Positions 10,865 to 21,129 are shown, counted from the first letter of the stretch. The stretch is DNA of 60,476 nucleotides from an uncultured Marinobacter sp. (GCF_947488835.1 NZ_CANLBK010000007.1:1-60476), one strand, 5' to 3'. Notes: generated by a model from the sequence alone, not told the origin. Numbers and translations are program-made.

Positions 10865-12529
10865 TCAATTGCCGCTTTTCCACCCACTGGTGATGGGATA
10901 GCGGCGATCCTTGCCAAACCCGCGCTCAGTAATACGAATCCCAATAGGTGCCTGCCGGCGCTTGTATTCGTTGAGATCCACCAAGCGGATCACACGGGTA
11001 ACATCCGCCGGATCAAAACCTTCTGCAACAATCGCATCGGCGCTGAAATCCCTCTCGACATACAGATTCAGAATCTGATCCAGCACATCGTAACCAGGAA
11101 GATTGTCTTCATCCTTCTGGTCTGGAGCCAGCTCCGCAGAGGGTGGTCGCGTTATCACGCGTTCAGGAATCACCTGAGAAACAGAATTCCGATACCAGGC
11201 AAGACGAAAAACCAGCGTCTTGGGAACATCCTTGAGCACATCAAAGCCGCCAGCCATATCGCCATAAAGGGTCGAGTAGCCTACCGCCAATTCGCTCTTG
11301 TTTCCGGTGGTCAGCACTAGCGATCCAAACTTGTTGGAAAGCGACATAAGCATAACCCCACGAATACGCGCCTGCAGATTTTGCTCGGTGGTGTCGATTG
11401 TTGTTCCCTCAAATGGCTCTGCCAGCGCCGCCATAAAAGATTCGTACATCGGCTCTATTGAGTAAACATCGTACTGAACGCACATGGCCAAAGCCTGAGC
11501 TTGTGCATCCTCCAGACTGATATCCGAGGTGTACCGGAACGGCATCATGACAGCGCGCACACGCTCCGGCCCCAGTGCATCCACCGCCACCGCCAGAGCT
11601 ACAGCAGAATCTATACCACCGGAGAGACCAAGAACCACCGACTTGAATCCGTTCTTGTTGACGTAATCGCGAACGCCTGTCACCAATGCGCTGTATACAT
11701 TCTCTTCCAGCGCCGGTTCTGCTGGAAGGGGCTGGGAGACAGGCTGGCAGTGACGCTCATATAGAAAATCTACCGGAAACAGGCCCTCGGTGAATTGAGG
11801 AGCTTCTACTGCGAGGGATCCAGAATGGTCGTAAACCATAGAGCCACCATCAAATACCAGCTCATCTTGAGCTCCCACCAGATTGGTGTAAACGATGCTC
11901 ACCTGATTCTCCCGGGACTTGCGCTCAAGTAAAGCCTTTCTGCGGGCCTGCTTGTCGATATCATAGGGGGATGCGTTCAGGTTAATGATCAATCGCGCAC
12001 CTGCAGCTGCAGCATCTTCAACAGGGCCATCTGCCCAAATGTCTTCACAAACCGTCAGGCCAACCGGTACGCCACAGATATTGACCACTACTGCACCCGC
12101 GCCCTCGGAAAAATAGCGCTTTTCATCAAACACCTGATAATTCGGCGGGAATCGCTTGAAATAACGCCCCGTAATTTCACCGCCTTCGATCACCACCGCC
12201 GCATTGAAGAGCAAACCACCACTTCGTATCGGTGCTCCGAAAACAATTGCCGCGCCAAGTTCCGCCGCTTGCAAGCGCTCCAGCGCCTCACCTACGCGCA
12301 ACTCCATGCTAGGCCGCAGCAAGAGGTCTTCCGGTGGGTACCCGGTAATACTGAGCTCAGGAAACACAACAATGTCGGCGCTTTCATCAGCGCGCGCGCG
12401 CTTAGCCGCATCAATAATCCGGCCGGTGTTACCGGGAATGTCCCCCACAAGAAAATCCAACTGTGCCATCACAACCCGCAGGCTGCGGGTTGACGCAGGG
12501 GAATACGGCGTGCTCCCGGAAACAGACAT
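10865..12529 (-). CDS. nadE: Glutamine-dependent NAD+ synthetase
   Basis: Last step of NAD synthesis: amidation of deamido-NAD+ with ammonia drawn from glutamine. The 554-residue protein joins an N-terminal nitrilase-type glutaminase domain (catalytic triad Glu58, Lys125, Cys161) to a C-terminal synthetase with the PP-loop SGGIDS at 303-308. Such fused forms need no separate glutaminase. The ATG at 12529 has CAGGAG 7 bases upstream, which decides it over the open frame reaching 12709. It sits between bamD and pilS, a place not occupied by nadE in P. aeruginosa. Confidence 0.94.
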   Translation of the reverse strand: MSVSGSTPYSPASTRSLRVVMAQLDFLVGDIPGNTGRIIDAAKRARADESADIVVFPELSITGYPPEDLLLRPSMELRVGEALERLQAAELGAAIVFGAPIRSGGLLFNAAVVIEGGEITGRYFKRFPPNYQVFDEKRYFSEGAGAVVVNICGVPVGLTVCEDIWADGPVEDAAAAGARLIINLNASPYDIDKQARRKALLERKSRENQVSIVYTNLVGAQDELVFDGGSMVYDHSGSLAVEAPQFTEGLFPVDFLYERHCQPVSQPLPAEPALEENVYSALVTGVRDYVNKNGFKSVVLGLSGGIDSAVALAVAVDALGPERVRAVMMPFRYTSDISLEDAQAQALAMCVQYDVYSIEPMYESFMAALAEPFEGTTIDTTEQNLQARIRGVMLMSLSNKFGSLVLTTGNKSELAVGYSTLYGDMAGGFDVLKDVPKTLVFRLAWYRNSVSQVIPERVITRPPSAELAPDQKDEDNLPGYDVLDQILNLYVERDFSADAIVAEGFDPADVTRVIRLVDLNEYKRRQAPIGIRITERGFGKDRRYPITSGWKSGN

Positions 12530-12622
12530 ACTTTGACTCCTGTAACTCATTGCCACGAAAAGGCTATTATACCCTCCCATAGACCCTGATTTCTTCCGCT
12601 CAACAATGGATTTCTGAAAACC

Positions 12623-14263
12623 ATGGCGACAGACACGGTATCGGCAGTCAAAACCGGCAAACGCCCCGCCGGCATGCAACAGACTAGACTGTTTCGCATC
12701 TACAACCATTACCGGCTTGTGATCAGCCTTATGCTGGTGGCTCTGCTATTCGCTGAACCGGTGAGCCTTGATACCCAATTTCGATACCTTGAGTACTATC
12801 AGTTTGGCGTGGTGGGTTACTTTGCTTTAAACAGCTTTGTTGCGATGGTTATGCTCGCAGGGTTTCAGCCAACTCAACGGCACATTACCCTCTCCATACT
12901 CCTGGACATTCTTGTAATGCACGGGCTGCTATTTGCTAGCACCGGCATAACCAGTGGCCTGGCCAACCTTGTGATCATCTCAGTAGCAGCGGGCAATATT
13001 CTTACCCCCAGCCGAATGGGCACCTTCTACGCAGCCCTTGCCGCAATTTGCTCACTGGGCATTTCAGGCTGGGCGATTTTGACAGTTGATGGTAACGGCG
13101 ATGACATCGTACGCGCTGGATCCTTCGGTATTCTTTACTTTGCAGCGGCATTCGTTCTGCAAAATATATCGCGAAGAATGATGCGAAGCGAAGCGCTTGC
13201 CACCAGCCGAGCCAGGAGCATTGTGGAGCTGGAACAAATCAACCAACAGATTATCCAGCGTATGCGCACCGGCATTCTTGTGCTCGACCGATATGGGCAG
13301 ATAAGGCTGGCGAATGCTGCAGCCGAGGAGTTGCTCTTCGGGATTCCGACGGATCTCGCCCAACAGCCCGCGCGCTCCCGCACACTGCCCCAGGCCCTGA
13401 AATCCGGGCTGGACACTTGGCTGAAGCACCCCGAAATGCGGACAAAACCGTTCCAACCCGCGCCTACCTCGCCACTTTTACAGGTAAGCTTCACCCAGCT
13501 CGACCCGGAACCTGGTGAACAGATTCTTGTATTTATTGAAGATATGAGCAAGGTGACCCAGCAGGCGCAGCAAATGAAACTGGCCTCTCTGGGACGCCTC
13601 ACTGCCGGTATCGCCCACGAAATTCGCAACCCCCTCGGGGCCATAAGCCACGCAGCCCAACTGATGGAAGAGTCGCCTCATCTTGATGCCAGTGACTTGC
13701 AAATGCTGGACATCATTCGGCGGCACTCGCGCCGGGTAAATGGCATTATAGAAAACGTGCTCAGCCTTTCCCGCCGCAGACCTGCAAATGCAGATCTGGT
13801 TGATGTAGCAATCTGGCTGGCAGAATACAGAGCTGACTTCCTGCAAACTCAAAAAGAAACCGACCCTCCTGCTGATGTAATATTGAGCGTCGAGCCGCAC
13901 ATCCCCGACGCACGATTTGATAAAAGCCAGATTGAGCAGGTACTGGTAAACTTGTGTGACAACGGCCTGCGATACAGCCAGCAACATTCAGGCGAACGGA
14001 AAATCGAACTGCGTGCGGGTGCCACAGCAGATGGGGAGCGTACCTATGTGGATGTGAGGGACTTTGGCCCTGGCATTGCGCCGGAATTCCGCCATTCGGT
14101 TTTCGAACCATTTTACACAACGGACAAAGGTGGCACTGGCCTCGGGCTTTATCTGGCCAGAGAACTGTGTGAGGCTAACCAGGCCCACTTGTCCTTGATC
14201 GAAGACGAGCAGCCAGGCTGCTGTTTTCGCATCACCTTTGCCCACCCTGGACGAATGATCTGA
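12623..14263 (+). CDS. pilS: Two-component sensor histidine kinase PilS
   Basis: Membrane sensor that phosphorylates PilR and so controls pilin gene transcription. The 546-residue protein has six predicted transmembrane segments within about residues 30-180, a PAS-like domain (about 205-300), a HisKA domain with phospho-acceptor His332 in GIAHEIRNPLGA, and an HATPase with N box NLCDNGLRYS and G box GGTGLGLYLAR. In Pseudomonas PilS senses the pilin PilA in the membrane; the six-helix architecture here agrees. pilR follows 20 bases later. The start codon has only a weak ribosome-binding site. Confidence 0.94.
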   Translation: MATDTVSAVKTGKRPAGMQQTRLFRIYNHYRLVISLMLVALLFAEPVSLDTQFRYLEYYQFGVVGYFALNSFVAMVMLAGFQPTQRHITLSILLDILVMHGLLFASTGITSGLANLVIISVAAGNILTPSRMGTFYAALAAICSLGISGWAILTVDGNGDDIVRAGSFGILYFAAAFVLQNISRRMMRSEALATSRARSIVELEQINQQIIQRMRTGILVLDRYGQIRLANAAAEELLFGIPTDLAQQPARSRTLPQALKSGLDTWLKHPEMRTKPFQPAPTSPLLQVSFTQLDPEPGEQILVFIEDMSKVTQQAQQMKLASLGRLTAGIAHEIRNPLGAISHAAQLMEESPHLDASDLQMLDIIRRHSRRVNGIIENVLSLSRRRPANADLVDVAIWLAEYRADFLQTQKETDPPADVILSVEPHIPDARFDKSQIEQVLVNLCDNGLRYSQQHSGERKIELRAGATADGERTYVDVRDFGPGIAPEFRHSVFEPFYTTDKGGTGLGLYLARELCEANQAHLSLIEDEQPGCCFRITFAHPGRMI

Positions 14264-14283
14264 CAAGGAATGAGCACGACAAG

Positions 14284-15657
14284 ATGACCACTTATACCGC
14301 GCTGATTGTTGATGACGAACCGGATATCCGGGATCTTCTTGAGATTACCCTTACCCGCATGGGTATAGAAACACTGACTGCTCCCGATATTACCAGCGCA
14401 CTAAAATTGCTGGAAACCCATAGCCCCCAGCTTTGCCTGACCGACATGAACCTGCCGGATGGCAACGGTATAGAACTGGTGCAATGGATCCAGAAGCATC
14501 GGCCAAGCACGCCCGTGGCGGTTATCACCGCGTATGGCAGCATGGACACTGCCATCGAGTCGCTGAAAGCAGGTGCATTCGATTTCGTTTCCAAGCCGGT
14601 TGAGCTGTCCAGACTTAGAGAGTTAGTTAACAGCGCGCTTAAACTGACCAAAACCGACTCAAGCGTTGACGACACCACGGATGAGCCAGGGCTTTTGCTT
14701 GGCAATTCCACGCAGATAAAGAAGCTGCGCAACCAGACCCGCAAACTTGCCAGAAGCCAGGCCCCAGTATTTATCAATGGCGAATCCGGCAGTGGTAAAG
14801 AACTGGTAGCTCGAATGATTCACCTGCAAGGCCCACGCCGAGACGGCCCCTTTATTGCCGTTAACTGTGGCGCCATTCCCTCCGAGCTGATGGAAAGTGA
14901 ATTTTTCGGGCATAAAAAAGGCAGTTTTACAGGCGCCGTTGACAACAAGGATGGGCTCTTCCGCTCTGCAAACGGCGGCACTCTTTTTTTGGACGAAGTA
15001 GCTGACTTGCCGCTGGCCATGCAGGTAAAACTGCTGCGCGCCATCCAGGAAAAAGCCGTGCGACCGGTTGGTGACACGAAAGAACTGCCCGTCGACATAC
15101 GCTTGCTTAGCGCGACTCATCAAAACCTGGCCGATCTTGTTCAGGAAGGCGTCTTTCGGCAGGATCTTTTTTACCGGATTAACGTGATTGAGCTGGCAGT
15201 GCCGCCCTTGCGGGACCGCCTGGATGATATTGAGCTGCTGGCGAACCACATTCTCGACCGCATTGCGCGGGAATACGAATGTGATGCAGCAACCCTTACC
15301 CCAGACGCCATAAATCGGCTGAAGGAACATGATTTCCCAGGCAACGTGCGGGAACTGGAAAACATACTGGAGCGCGCTTTTACCTTGTGCGATGCAGATC
15401 GGATCAGTGCTTCTGATCTGCATCTGGGCGGCGGCGGGGCAGCAGGCGGATCAGCGAGCACTGCGATCTCTGATGCAAGCCCTTCGCTAGTGCCGGAAGG
15501 CGATATCGATTTGGAAGGTTATCTGGAGTCTATTGAACGCCAAGCTATTGAGAAGGCGCTGGAGGCGACTCGCTGGAATAAGACGGCAGCGGCGAAGAAG
15601 CTGGGGATCAGTTTTCGGGCGTTGCGGTATAGGTTGAAGAAATTAGGGATGGAGTAG
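14284..15657 (+). CDS. pilR: Sigma-54-dependent response regulator PilR
   Basis: NtrC-family activator of sigma-54 pilin promoters. The 457 residues comprise a receiver domain with phospho-acceptor Asp54 (CLTDMNLPDG), an AAA+ domain with Walker A GESGSGKE (165-172) and the sigma-54 contact loop GSFTGA (212-217), and a Fis-type helix-turn-helix at the C-terminus (KTAAAKKLGISFRALRYRLK). The loop has Ser instead of the usual Ala, a variant accepted in this family. A Gly/Ala/Ser-rich linker precedes the HTH. Cotranscribed with pilS. Confidence 0.95.
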   Translation: MTTYTALIVDDEPDIRDLLEITLTRMGIETLTAPDITSALKLLETHSPQLCLTDMNLPDGNGIELVQWIQKHRPSTPVAVITAYGSMDTAIESLKAGAFDFVSKPVELSRLRELVNSALKLTKTDSSVDDTTDEPGLLLGNSTQIKKLRNQTRKLARSQAPVFINGESGSGKELVARMIHLQGPRRDGPFIAVNCGAIPSELMESEFFGHKKGSFTGAVDNKDGLFRSANGGTLFLDEVADLPLAMQVKLLRAIQEKAVRPVGDTKELPVDIRLLSATHQNLADLVQEGVFRQDLFYRINVIELAVPPLRDRLDDIELLANHILDRIAREYECDAATLTPDAINRLKEHDFPGNVRELENILERAFTLCDADRISASDLHLGGGGAAGGSASTAISDASPSLVPEGDIDLEGYLESIERQAIEKALEATRWNKTAAAKKLGISFRALRYRLKKLGME

Positions 15658-15714
15658 ATAATCATTTTCAGCTTTCAGGACGAAAGTTAAAGAGTTTATT
15701 ACAAGGACGTAGAT

Positions 15715-16278
15715 ATGATCTCTCAAATGCATCGGGGCCTTACCCTGATAGAGCTTTTGCTCGTTATTACTATCCTCTCAATTGCACTTGGCATCGGCGC
15801 TCCTTCATTCAGCAAGCTGATTGAAAACGGCGAACGAAAAACAACCCGGAACGATCTACTCACTGGCATTAGCTTTGCCCGAACCCAAGCTATCACCCGC
15901 GGTACAAATGTAACCCTTTGCCCTCTGGACGCAACAAAGCAGTGCTCACGTGACTGGAGCGGGCTGCCTATTACTATCTTTGCTGATCCTGAGAGAAAAC
16001 GGACGCTAACCGATCCGGCAGCCATTCTCAGAGTTATAGAAGCTCCAATCCACGGTATCCTCTATGGCCGCACAGGCATTAGAAAACACTTTGGGTTCCG
16101 GTCGACAGGGATGGCACGAGAAAGTATTGGTCACTTGTTATGGTGCCCAAACACCGGCAACGCAAGCGATGCTTTTCAAATCCGAATAAATATGGGCGGG
16201 CGACCAATACTAGCGCGAGATACTGACGGAAGTGGTATTGCAGAGGATGCCTATGGGCGGGATCTTATCTGCCCATAG
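15715..16278 (+). CDS. fimT: Type II/IV secretion pseudopilin, GspH/FimT family
   Basis: Minor pilin-like protein of 187 residues. A short leader MISQMHRG is followed by the prepilin signature LTLIELLLVITILSIALGIG. Cleavage should fall after Gly8, giving Leu rather than Phe or Met as mature residue +1, and Glu at +5. The C-terminal GspH domain contains three or four cysteines. AAGG lies 8 bases before the ATG. It stands downstream of pilR on the same strand, where P. aeruginosa has fimT, but is convergent with the rest of the minor-pilin cluster. fimT itself is often dispensable for pilus function. Confidence 0.82.
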   Translation: MISQMHRGLTLIELLLVITILSIALGIGAPSFSKLIENGERKTTRNDLLTGISFARTQAITRGTNVTLCPLDATKQCSRDWSGLPITIFADPERKRTLTDPAAILRVIEAPIHGILYGRTGIRKHFGFRSTGMARESIGHLLWCPNTGNASDAFQIRINMGGRPILARDTDGSGIAEDAYGRDLICP

Positions 16279-16303
16279 GCCCTGCTTCACATAGACTCCA
16301 GGC

Positions 16304-16777
16304 TTAGTTATTCCAGTCCACCCAGTTGGTGCCATCCTGCTGCCACTCACGAACGCCATTAGATAACAGGCGAAGCGGCCCGTCACCTGCCTGGACCCCT
16401 TTAGGGTTCGCCAACAACGTATAGCTGTTTCGAGTCGCTGCGTTAATGGTCAGGTCATAATACTTCACTCCACCTTCCAATGGCGCTTCAGACGGAAATA
16501 GTGTGGACGGAGGTGCACCAGTATCGGCACCGCCCGCTGCCGCACCCAAGTATGAATTACCACTATCCGTATAATACCTCTCCATTCGCGCACTGAATGC
16601 TGTCAACGCTGACTGCGCATCCGCCCTCCGAGCCTTTTCGACGTGGGACTGATATGAAGGATATGCAATAGCTGCCAGAATTCCGATGATAGCCACCACA
16701 ATCATCAATTCAATCAGGGTAAAGCCTGGAGATCTTCCAGGCCTGGAATCCAGGCCTGCCTTAACGTTATTAACCAT
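16304..16777 (-). CDS. pilE: Type IV minor pilin PilE
   Basis: Minor pilin of 157 residues. An 18-residue leader ending Gly is followed by [20 protein letters not shown]: prepilin peptidase site G/F with the +5 Glu, and the N-terminal assembly helix. The globular part includes [30 protein letters not shown], typical of the ComP/PilE family. Last gene of fimU-pilV-pilW-pilX-pilY1-pilE, 16 bases after pilY1. In P. aeruginosa PilE links the PilV-W-X-Y1 tip complex to the major pilin. It could be a major pilin, but the position favours the minor one. Confidence 0.9.
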   Translation of the reverse strand: MVNNVKAGLDSRPGRSPGFTLIELMIVVAIIGILAAIAYPSYQSHVEKARRADAQSALTAFSARMERYYTDSGNSYLGAAAGGADTGAPPSTLFPSEAPLEGGVKYYDLTINAATRNSYTLLANPKGVQAGDGPLRLLSNGVREWQQDGTNWVDWNN

Positions 16778-16793
16778 GTTTTACATCCATCGC

Positions 16794-19700
16794 TCAGTCA
16801 GTGATCTCATGCCAGCCCACGCGCCTTGTGCCGCTTAGCCCCGCTCCGAAGTTGGTCAGGAAAGGTGTTTTACCACCACTACTATCCGGAGCCATCAAGA
16901 TATTATCAATGAACGACAAACCAGTGATGATTCCTTCGCCGTAGTAGACCCCAGCCCACCCCTGATCGGTGCTGTCCAGCTTACCATCATTATTTACGTC
17001 AATGATTGACTTGCTGGAATCGGTTGAGCCATCCAACTGAAGTGCTGTCAAGAAGGAGCTACCACCGCCGCCGCAAGGGTCTCCACCTACCGGAATAGTG
17101 GAGGCAAACACCACATAACTACCACGAACGATTGGAGCCTCTACAACTCGTTCACCGGAGCTTGGCAAATCCATGTACCAGCCGAAGTCTTTTGCCCAAT
17201 CCAGAGCCGCACCATCAGTTTTTCGTACAGGCGCAGCCACACCGGCTACAGTCACAGAGCCTGTAGTAACTGCACGCTGAGACAGGTCATCCCTGCTTAG
17301 GCCATTGCCATTGGCGTCCTTGGATGTACCACGATCACTGAGACCATAAAACGTTTGGATACCCGGAGTTACTCCCGCTGCCGGGATGTCACCCGCCTCC
17401 AGATACTTGCCTGTTCCGAAAAACACCAACAGATTCGGATCATTCAGATCTGTTTTGTAGGTGTTTCGGGCAATATCCGGCTGAGACGTAATGGGCTGAA
17501 TATTGCCAAGATTATCTTTGGCGACAAACAACGGAGCACCATTAGTATCCACAGCCCACGCTGACTTTCCACCAGTGAGATCTATGGCCCATAGTCGTCC
17601 TTCCAGATCGCCTGCATAGACGCGATCAGTAACACCATCGCTGTTGGGATCACCATTGTCATCTACATTGTCCACAAGCCTTGCCGGAGACAAGCCGCCA
17701 CCGCTAGCGAGCTCAATAAACTTGTACTCAGAAGGATCTTCTATATCAATCACGAACAAACCATTTTTACCGCTCGGCGCGCCGTACCCGTTGCTAAATA
17801 CTGCGCTCCACCGGTAGTCATTGGCTGCCCACTTTAACAAGGCAATCTGAGCCGCGTCCGTCATGTGGCCGAGATCATTGTTTCCGGAGAATTCCCACAT
17901 CACTGTCGATGAAGCGTTCGCACTGGAAAACTGAGCTGGGTCCGTAACATCAAGTGCAAAAAGACCCGGCGTGGCACCACGGGAACCACCAATAACAACT
18001 GTTCTCCAGGCACCATCCGTATAAACATCAGAGGTATTTAGTGGCAAATCCACATAGCTCTGATAATCCAGTGCAGGATCGGTCAGTGCACTAAGCCCCT
18101 TCTGTGCAATCGTCGAGTATAGGAATTCCGGAATGTAAGCAATCAGCTCCTCGCCCGTATCTGCATCGAAACCATGGAGCATGCCATCGTTAGCACCAAC
18201 ATATACCGCCGCTGTGCGGTTTTTCTTGCTGGTTTTAAAGGCGCTGTATGGATTCGCTCCAAATCTCGTTTGGTCTGGCCAGATGTAATTCGGCTCCCCT
18301 ACATACACCGGTGCAGAGTTAACAATGGCACCAAGCCGGCTTGTGCGCTCCCTAAACACGACACCCTCAGCACTGGTTACCTTGTTGCCTTGGATATAAG
18401 AAAGCCTTGCTTTTCCGAGCGTATCATTGCCTCCAGCTTTTAAGTCATTTTTTTGATTTTGCGTCAGACTTGTCCACTTAAACTCCGTACCAGCAGTGCC
18501 ATTGTGGGTCAGAATCAGACGAGGCTTCACGGAAAGGTCACGAGCATTTAACTGAACCCCCGCATCCCACTTCTGACTGCTTACAGTGCCGTTCTTATCG
18601 ATCGCCTCCGCACGAAGTGTTCCTGTCCAAACCTGAGAGACAAACTGAGCACTGAAGATATACCCCCCACTCTTAAGTGACGTGGTGTTAAAGCTAACAT
18701 TAGAGCCGCTGCCTAGCTGTTGCTGGACGTCTTTTATGGCGTTTTTCAAAGCTGAAACTAGCTCAGTTGTGGATTTGGCATCGTAGTATTCACCTTTCCC
18801 GTTGACTGCTGCGTGATACAGATCATCAATTTGAGGAGTGCTCGAGTAGTTATTCATATTCGAAAGTCCCCAGTTAGGAGGATTTTTATGAGCATCCATC
18901 ACTTTGGAATAACCCAAACCTGCAAATTTATTACCGGTCATTCCCAGCGCTACCGTGTAGGTATTCATATGAAAGTCGGTATTGCAGTCCATCCAAGCTT
19001 TCTCTGCTCCAGTGCCACACTCGGATGGCACCCTCATTGCTCCACCAGGGAGAATCCCACCTCCAGAAGTGCGTAGCCCCTGGTTATAATAATAAGCAAT
19101 ATCCCCCAATGTACTTGAGTAGTTGCTATTTCCGAACGGAGCATCAGCATTTTTATCCTTATTGCCAAGACTCCAATTGTTTTTCGGCTTCGATGAATAA
19201 CCGTCGGTGAACAGTAGGGTAAAGCTCTTTCTACACTCTAGGGTCCCTCTCACACTTTTATCTGCATACAACTGCCCCGCGGCATCAAGGGCTTCCCGAT
19301 TCGGTGTTCCAAGCGCTTTGTAAGTGCCATCTACGAACCGCCCATAGTTGGCATCCAAAAAGTCTGCACCACTGGTGTCCGAATCATACATTGACACTGA
19401 AGGTGAGCTATCATTAATCCAAAAAATCCCCAGCCTCATACTCTCCAAGTCCTTAACTGACTCTCCGATTGCCCCGCGTATAACCTGGTGGCGACGGCGA
19501 TAGTATGAAAACCAATTCGCGAAATTCTGCTGCTGCGCCGTAAAAAACGAATCAACATCGCCACTTCCACCCAGCGCTTTATATACTGCAGATTTATTCA
19601 AGCCAGCTTGATCCTCCACCAACTCTAAACGCTGTATACAGCTACCGTCTGGAGCGAACCCCATACTTCGTCTAGGAATCTCTTGGCCGGAGCTATCTTC

Positions 19701-20486
19701 AAAGTAATAATACTTTACGTCATCTTCATCTTCATCAGACCAGTCTTTGTATTGATTCTGCGAAGCTTTTTGCTGGCCACACTCAAAAAGCTTTTTCTTT
19801 CCCGTCACGTTAATTGGTCTATCTATATAGTAATGATCGCCATCTTCGGCATATTTATAGCACATATTGCCATAGCTGGATGATTGTTCGGCTCCAATCC
19901 CACTACATGATTCGAAGTTAACTTTTGTTATTTGGTAAACCGTTGCATCATCATTAACAATAAAAAAGGTTGCAGGAATAGCATCGTAGTTACCTAAATC
20001 TAAATCTCCAATTTTAGTCAGGTCGTATTTTTTTGATGCACTACCAAACCCGGGGTCCAGCATTGCATCTTCAATATTTGCCGGTGCAAACGTAGTCGTT
20101 GTTCCCGATGGCCATGGCTCGTAAACATCTGTCGGTTCATAGTACTGATAATTATAAACACTTGATCTAAGAAAATAGTTACCTTTCTTAAAATCATACC
20201 AATTGCTATACAGCCTCCGACCGTCTTCATACGTGCTTTTAGATCCAGGATTAAACAAATAATAGGAAGTTATATTCCCACTCATCTCCCCTACTTTCGG
20301 AGCTATTATCTCGTAGTCCATACTTCCCGAATCATCCACCACAAACATCAAGTTGTGGTCGACCGAAGCATCAATAAACAGCGGCCGGTCTGTGACCGAC
20401 GCCGACCAACCCACGGCCGGCCAGGCAAGAAACATTGCGACCAGACTGCTTTTAAGTCCTTGGCGTAAAAAAGAGTTCATTTTCAT
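16794..20486 (-). CDS. pilY1: Type IV pilus tip adhesin / assembly factor PilY1
   Basis: Large secreted protein (1230 residues) that sits at the pilus tip, promotes assembly and acts in adhesion and surface sensing. Signal peptide about residues 1-29; an N-terminal von Willebrand A-like region with metal site DDSGS (51-55); and a C-terminal beta-propeller PilY1 domain. Two Asp-rich calcium-loop candidates are visible: DDNGDPNSDG near residue 940, just before DRVYAGDL, and DVNNDGKLDSTD near 1162. The ATG at 20486 has GGAG 7 bases upstream; an ATG at 20492 is too close. The first part of the gene is clearly AT-richer than the rest (about 33-38% GC in sampled 60-base blocks, against 53% near 17.65 kb). 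Confidence 0.93.
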   Translation of the reverse strand: MKMNSFLRQGLKSSLVAMFLAWPAVGWSASVTDRPLFIDASVDHNLMFVVDDSGSMDYEIIAPKVGEMSGNITSYYLFNPGSKSTYEDGRRLYSNWYDFKKGNYFLRSSVYNYQYYEPTDVYEPWPSGTTTTFAPANIEDAMLDPGFGSASKKYDLTKIGDLDLGNYDAIPATFFIVNDDATVYQITKVNFESCSGIGAEQSSSYGNMCYKYAEDGDHYYIDRPINVTGKKKLFECGQQKASQNQYKDWSDEDEDDVKYYYFEDSSGQEIPRRSMGFAPDGSCIQRLELVEDQAGLNKSAVYKALGGSGDVDSFFTAQQQNFANWFSYYRRRHQVIRGAIGESVKDLESMRLGIFWINDSSPSVSMYDSDTSGADFLDANYGRFVDGTYKALGTPNREALDAAGQLYADKSVRGTLECRKSFTLLFTDGYSSKPKNNWSLGNKDKNADAPFGNSNYSSTLGDIAYYYNQGLRTSGGGILPGGAMRVPSECGTGAEKAWMDCNTDFHMNTYTVALGMTGNKFAGLGYSKVMDAHKNPPNWGLSNMNNYSSTPQIDDLYHAAVNGKGEYYDAKSTTELVSALKNAIKDVQQQLGSGSNVSFNTTSLKSGGYIFSAQFVSQVWTGTLRAEAIDKNGTVSSQKWDAGVQLNARDLSVKPRLILTHNGTAGTEFKWTSLTQNQKNDLKAGGNDTLGKARLSYIQGNKVTSAEGVVFRERTSRLGAIVNSAPVYVGEPNYIWPDQTRFGANPYSAFKTSKKNRTAAVYVGANDGMLHGFDADTGEELIAYIPEFLYSTIAQKGLSALTDPALDYQSYVDLPLNTSDVYTDGAWRTVVIGGSRGATPGLFALDVTDPAQFSSANASSTVMWEFSGNNDLGHMTDAAQIALLKWAANDYRWSAVFSNGYGAPSGKNGLFVIDIEDPSEYKFIELASGGGLSPARLVDNVDDNGDPNSDGVTDRVYAGDLEGRLWAIDLTGGKSAWAVDTNGAPLFVAKDNLGNIQPITSQPDIARNTYKTDLNDPNLLVFFGTGKYLEAGDIPAAGVTPGIQTFYGLSDRGTSKDANGNGLSRDDLSQRAVTTGSVTVAGVAAPVRKTDGAALDWAKDFGWYMDLPSSGERVVEAPIVRGSYVVFASTIPVGGDPCGGGGSSFLTALQLDGSTDSSKSIIDVNNDGKLDSTDQGWAGVYYGEGIITGLSFIDNILMAPDSSGGKTPFLTNFGAGLSGTRRVGWHEITD

Positions 20487-20518
20487 AATCATTCTCCACG
20501 TGAATCGTCACGCAATAT

Positions 20519-21115
20519 TTACTGTGCCCGAATAACGTATGCTTCTACTGCTCGAGCTGCCTGGCCCGAAGCACCGCTACTGAATGCAACCACCCGATAT
20601 ACTTTCCCGCTGGAACTGGAAGACGCAACACCATCCCCAACACGCCCCGCCCCTAAACCAAACCCAGATGATGAGGCGCTGCCTGTTGCCGGTGTTGCCT
20701 TGATGAAATATCTGGGAGCCTCTGCCAACAAATCGTCACCTGAACTATCTTCAGGCATTGGGGCTTGACGAGTGCCGTTACCGTGGCCACCGCCAGTAGG
20801 TGCAGCCCAAGTTCCTGGTGCTAAAACCGCTGCCGGTTGAGTATCAGTCTCATCATAAAGCCCCTCTGAGGTGTCGAACGTAGGGAGTGTCCCTCCTCTC
20901 AACTCCGCTTCCGCAGCAAGAAGGGCCGCCTCAGCTCCATCAAGCGCGACTTGAGCATCCCGCTGGGAAGAAACCATTTTTTCCTGAGTAGAAGTCCCCT
21001 GCATGCTGGATAGCGCTAGCGTTGTCAGCACCAGCAAAATCACCAAACTTATCAATAACGCTGCACCAGACTGGTGGACAGGGGAGCTGGCTAACATATG
21101 AGATGGTTGTTTCAT
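20519..21115 (-). CDS. pilX: Type IV pilus minor pilin PilX
   Basis: Minor pilin of 198 residues needed for the pilus-initiating tip complex. After a longer leader with Gly at its end comes AALLISLVILLVLTTLALSS, a hydrophobic helix of PilX_N type, then STQEKMVSSQRDAQVALDGAEAA, the conserved PilX helix. The C-terminal domain is Ser/Gly-rich. A strong AGGAGGAG precedes the ATG. It lies between pilW and pilY1 as in Pseudomonas. Confidence 0.9.
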   Translation of the reverse strand: MKQPSHMLASSPVHQSGAALLISLVILLVLTTLALSSMQGTSTQEKMVSSQRDAQVALDGAEAALLAAEAELRGGTLPTFDTSEGLYDETDTQPAAVLAPGTWAAPTGGGHGNGTRQAPMPEDSSGDDLLAEAPRYFIKATPATGSASSSGFGLGAGRVGDGVASSSSSGKVYRVVAFSSGASGQAARAVEAYVIRAQ

Positions 21116-21129
21116 TAACTTTCTCCTCC

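Noticed and set aside
12204..12536. Open frame opposite the nadE glutaminase domain
   Set aside because: Shadow of a strongly coding strand, with no family features.
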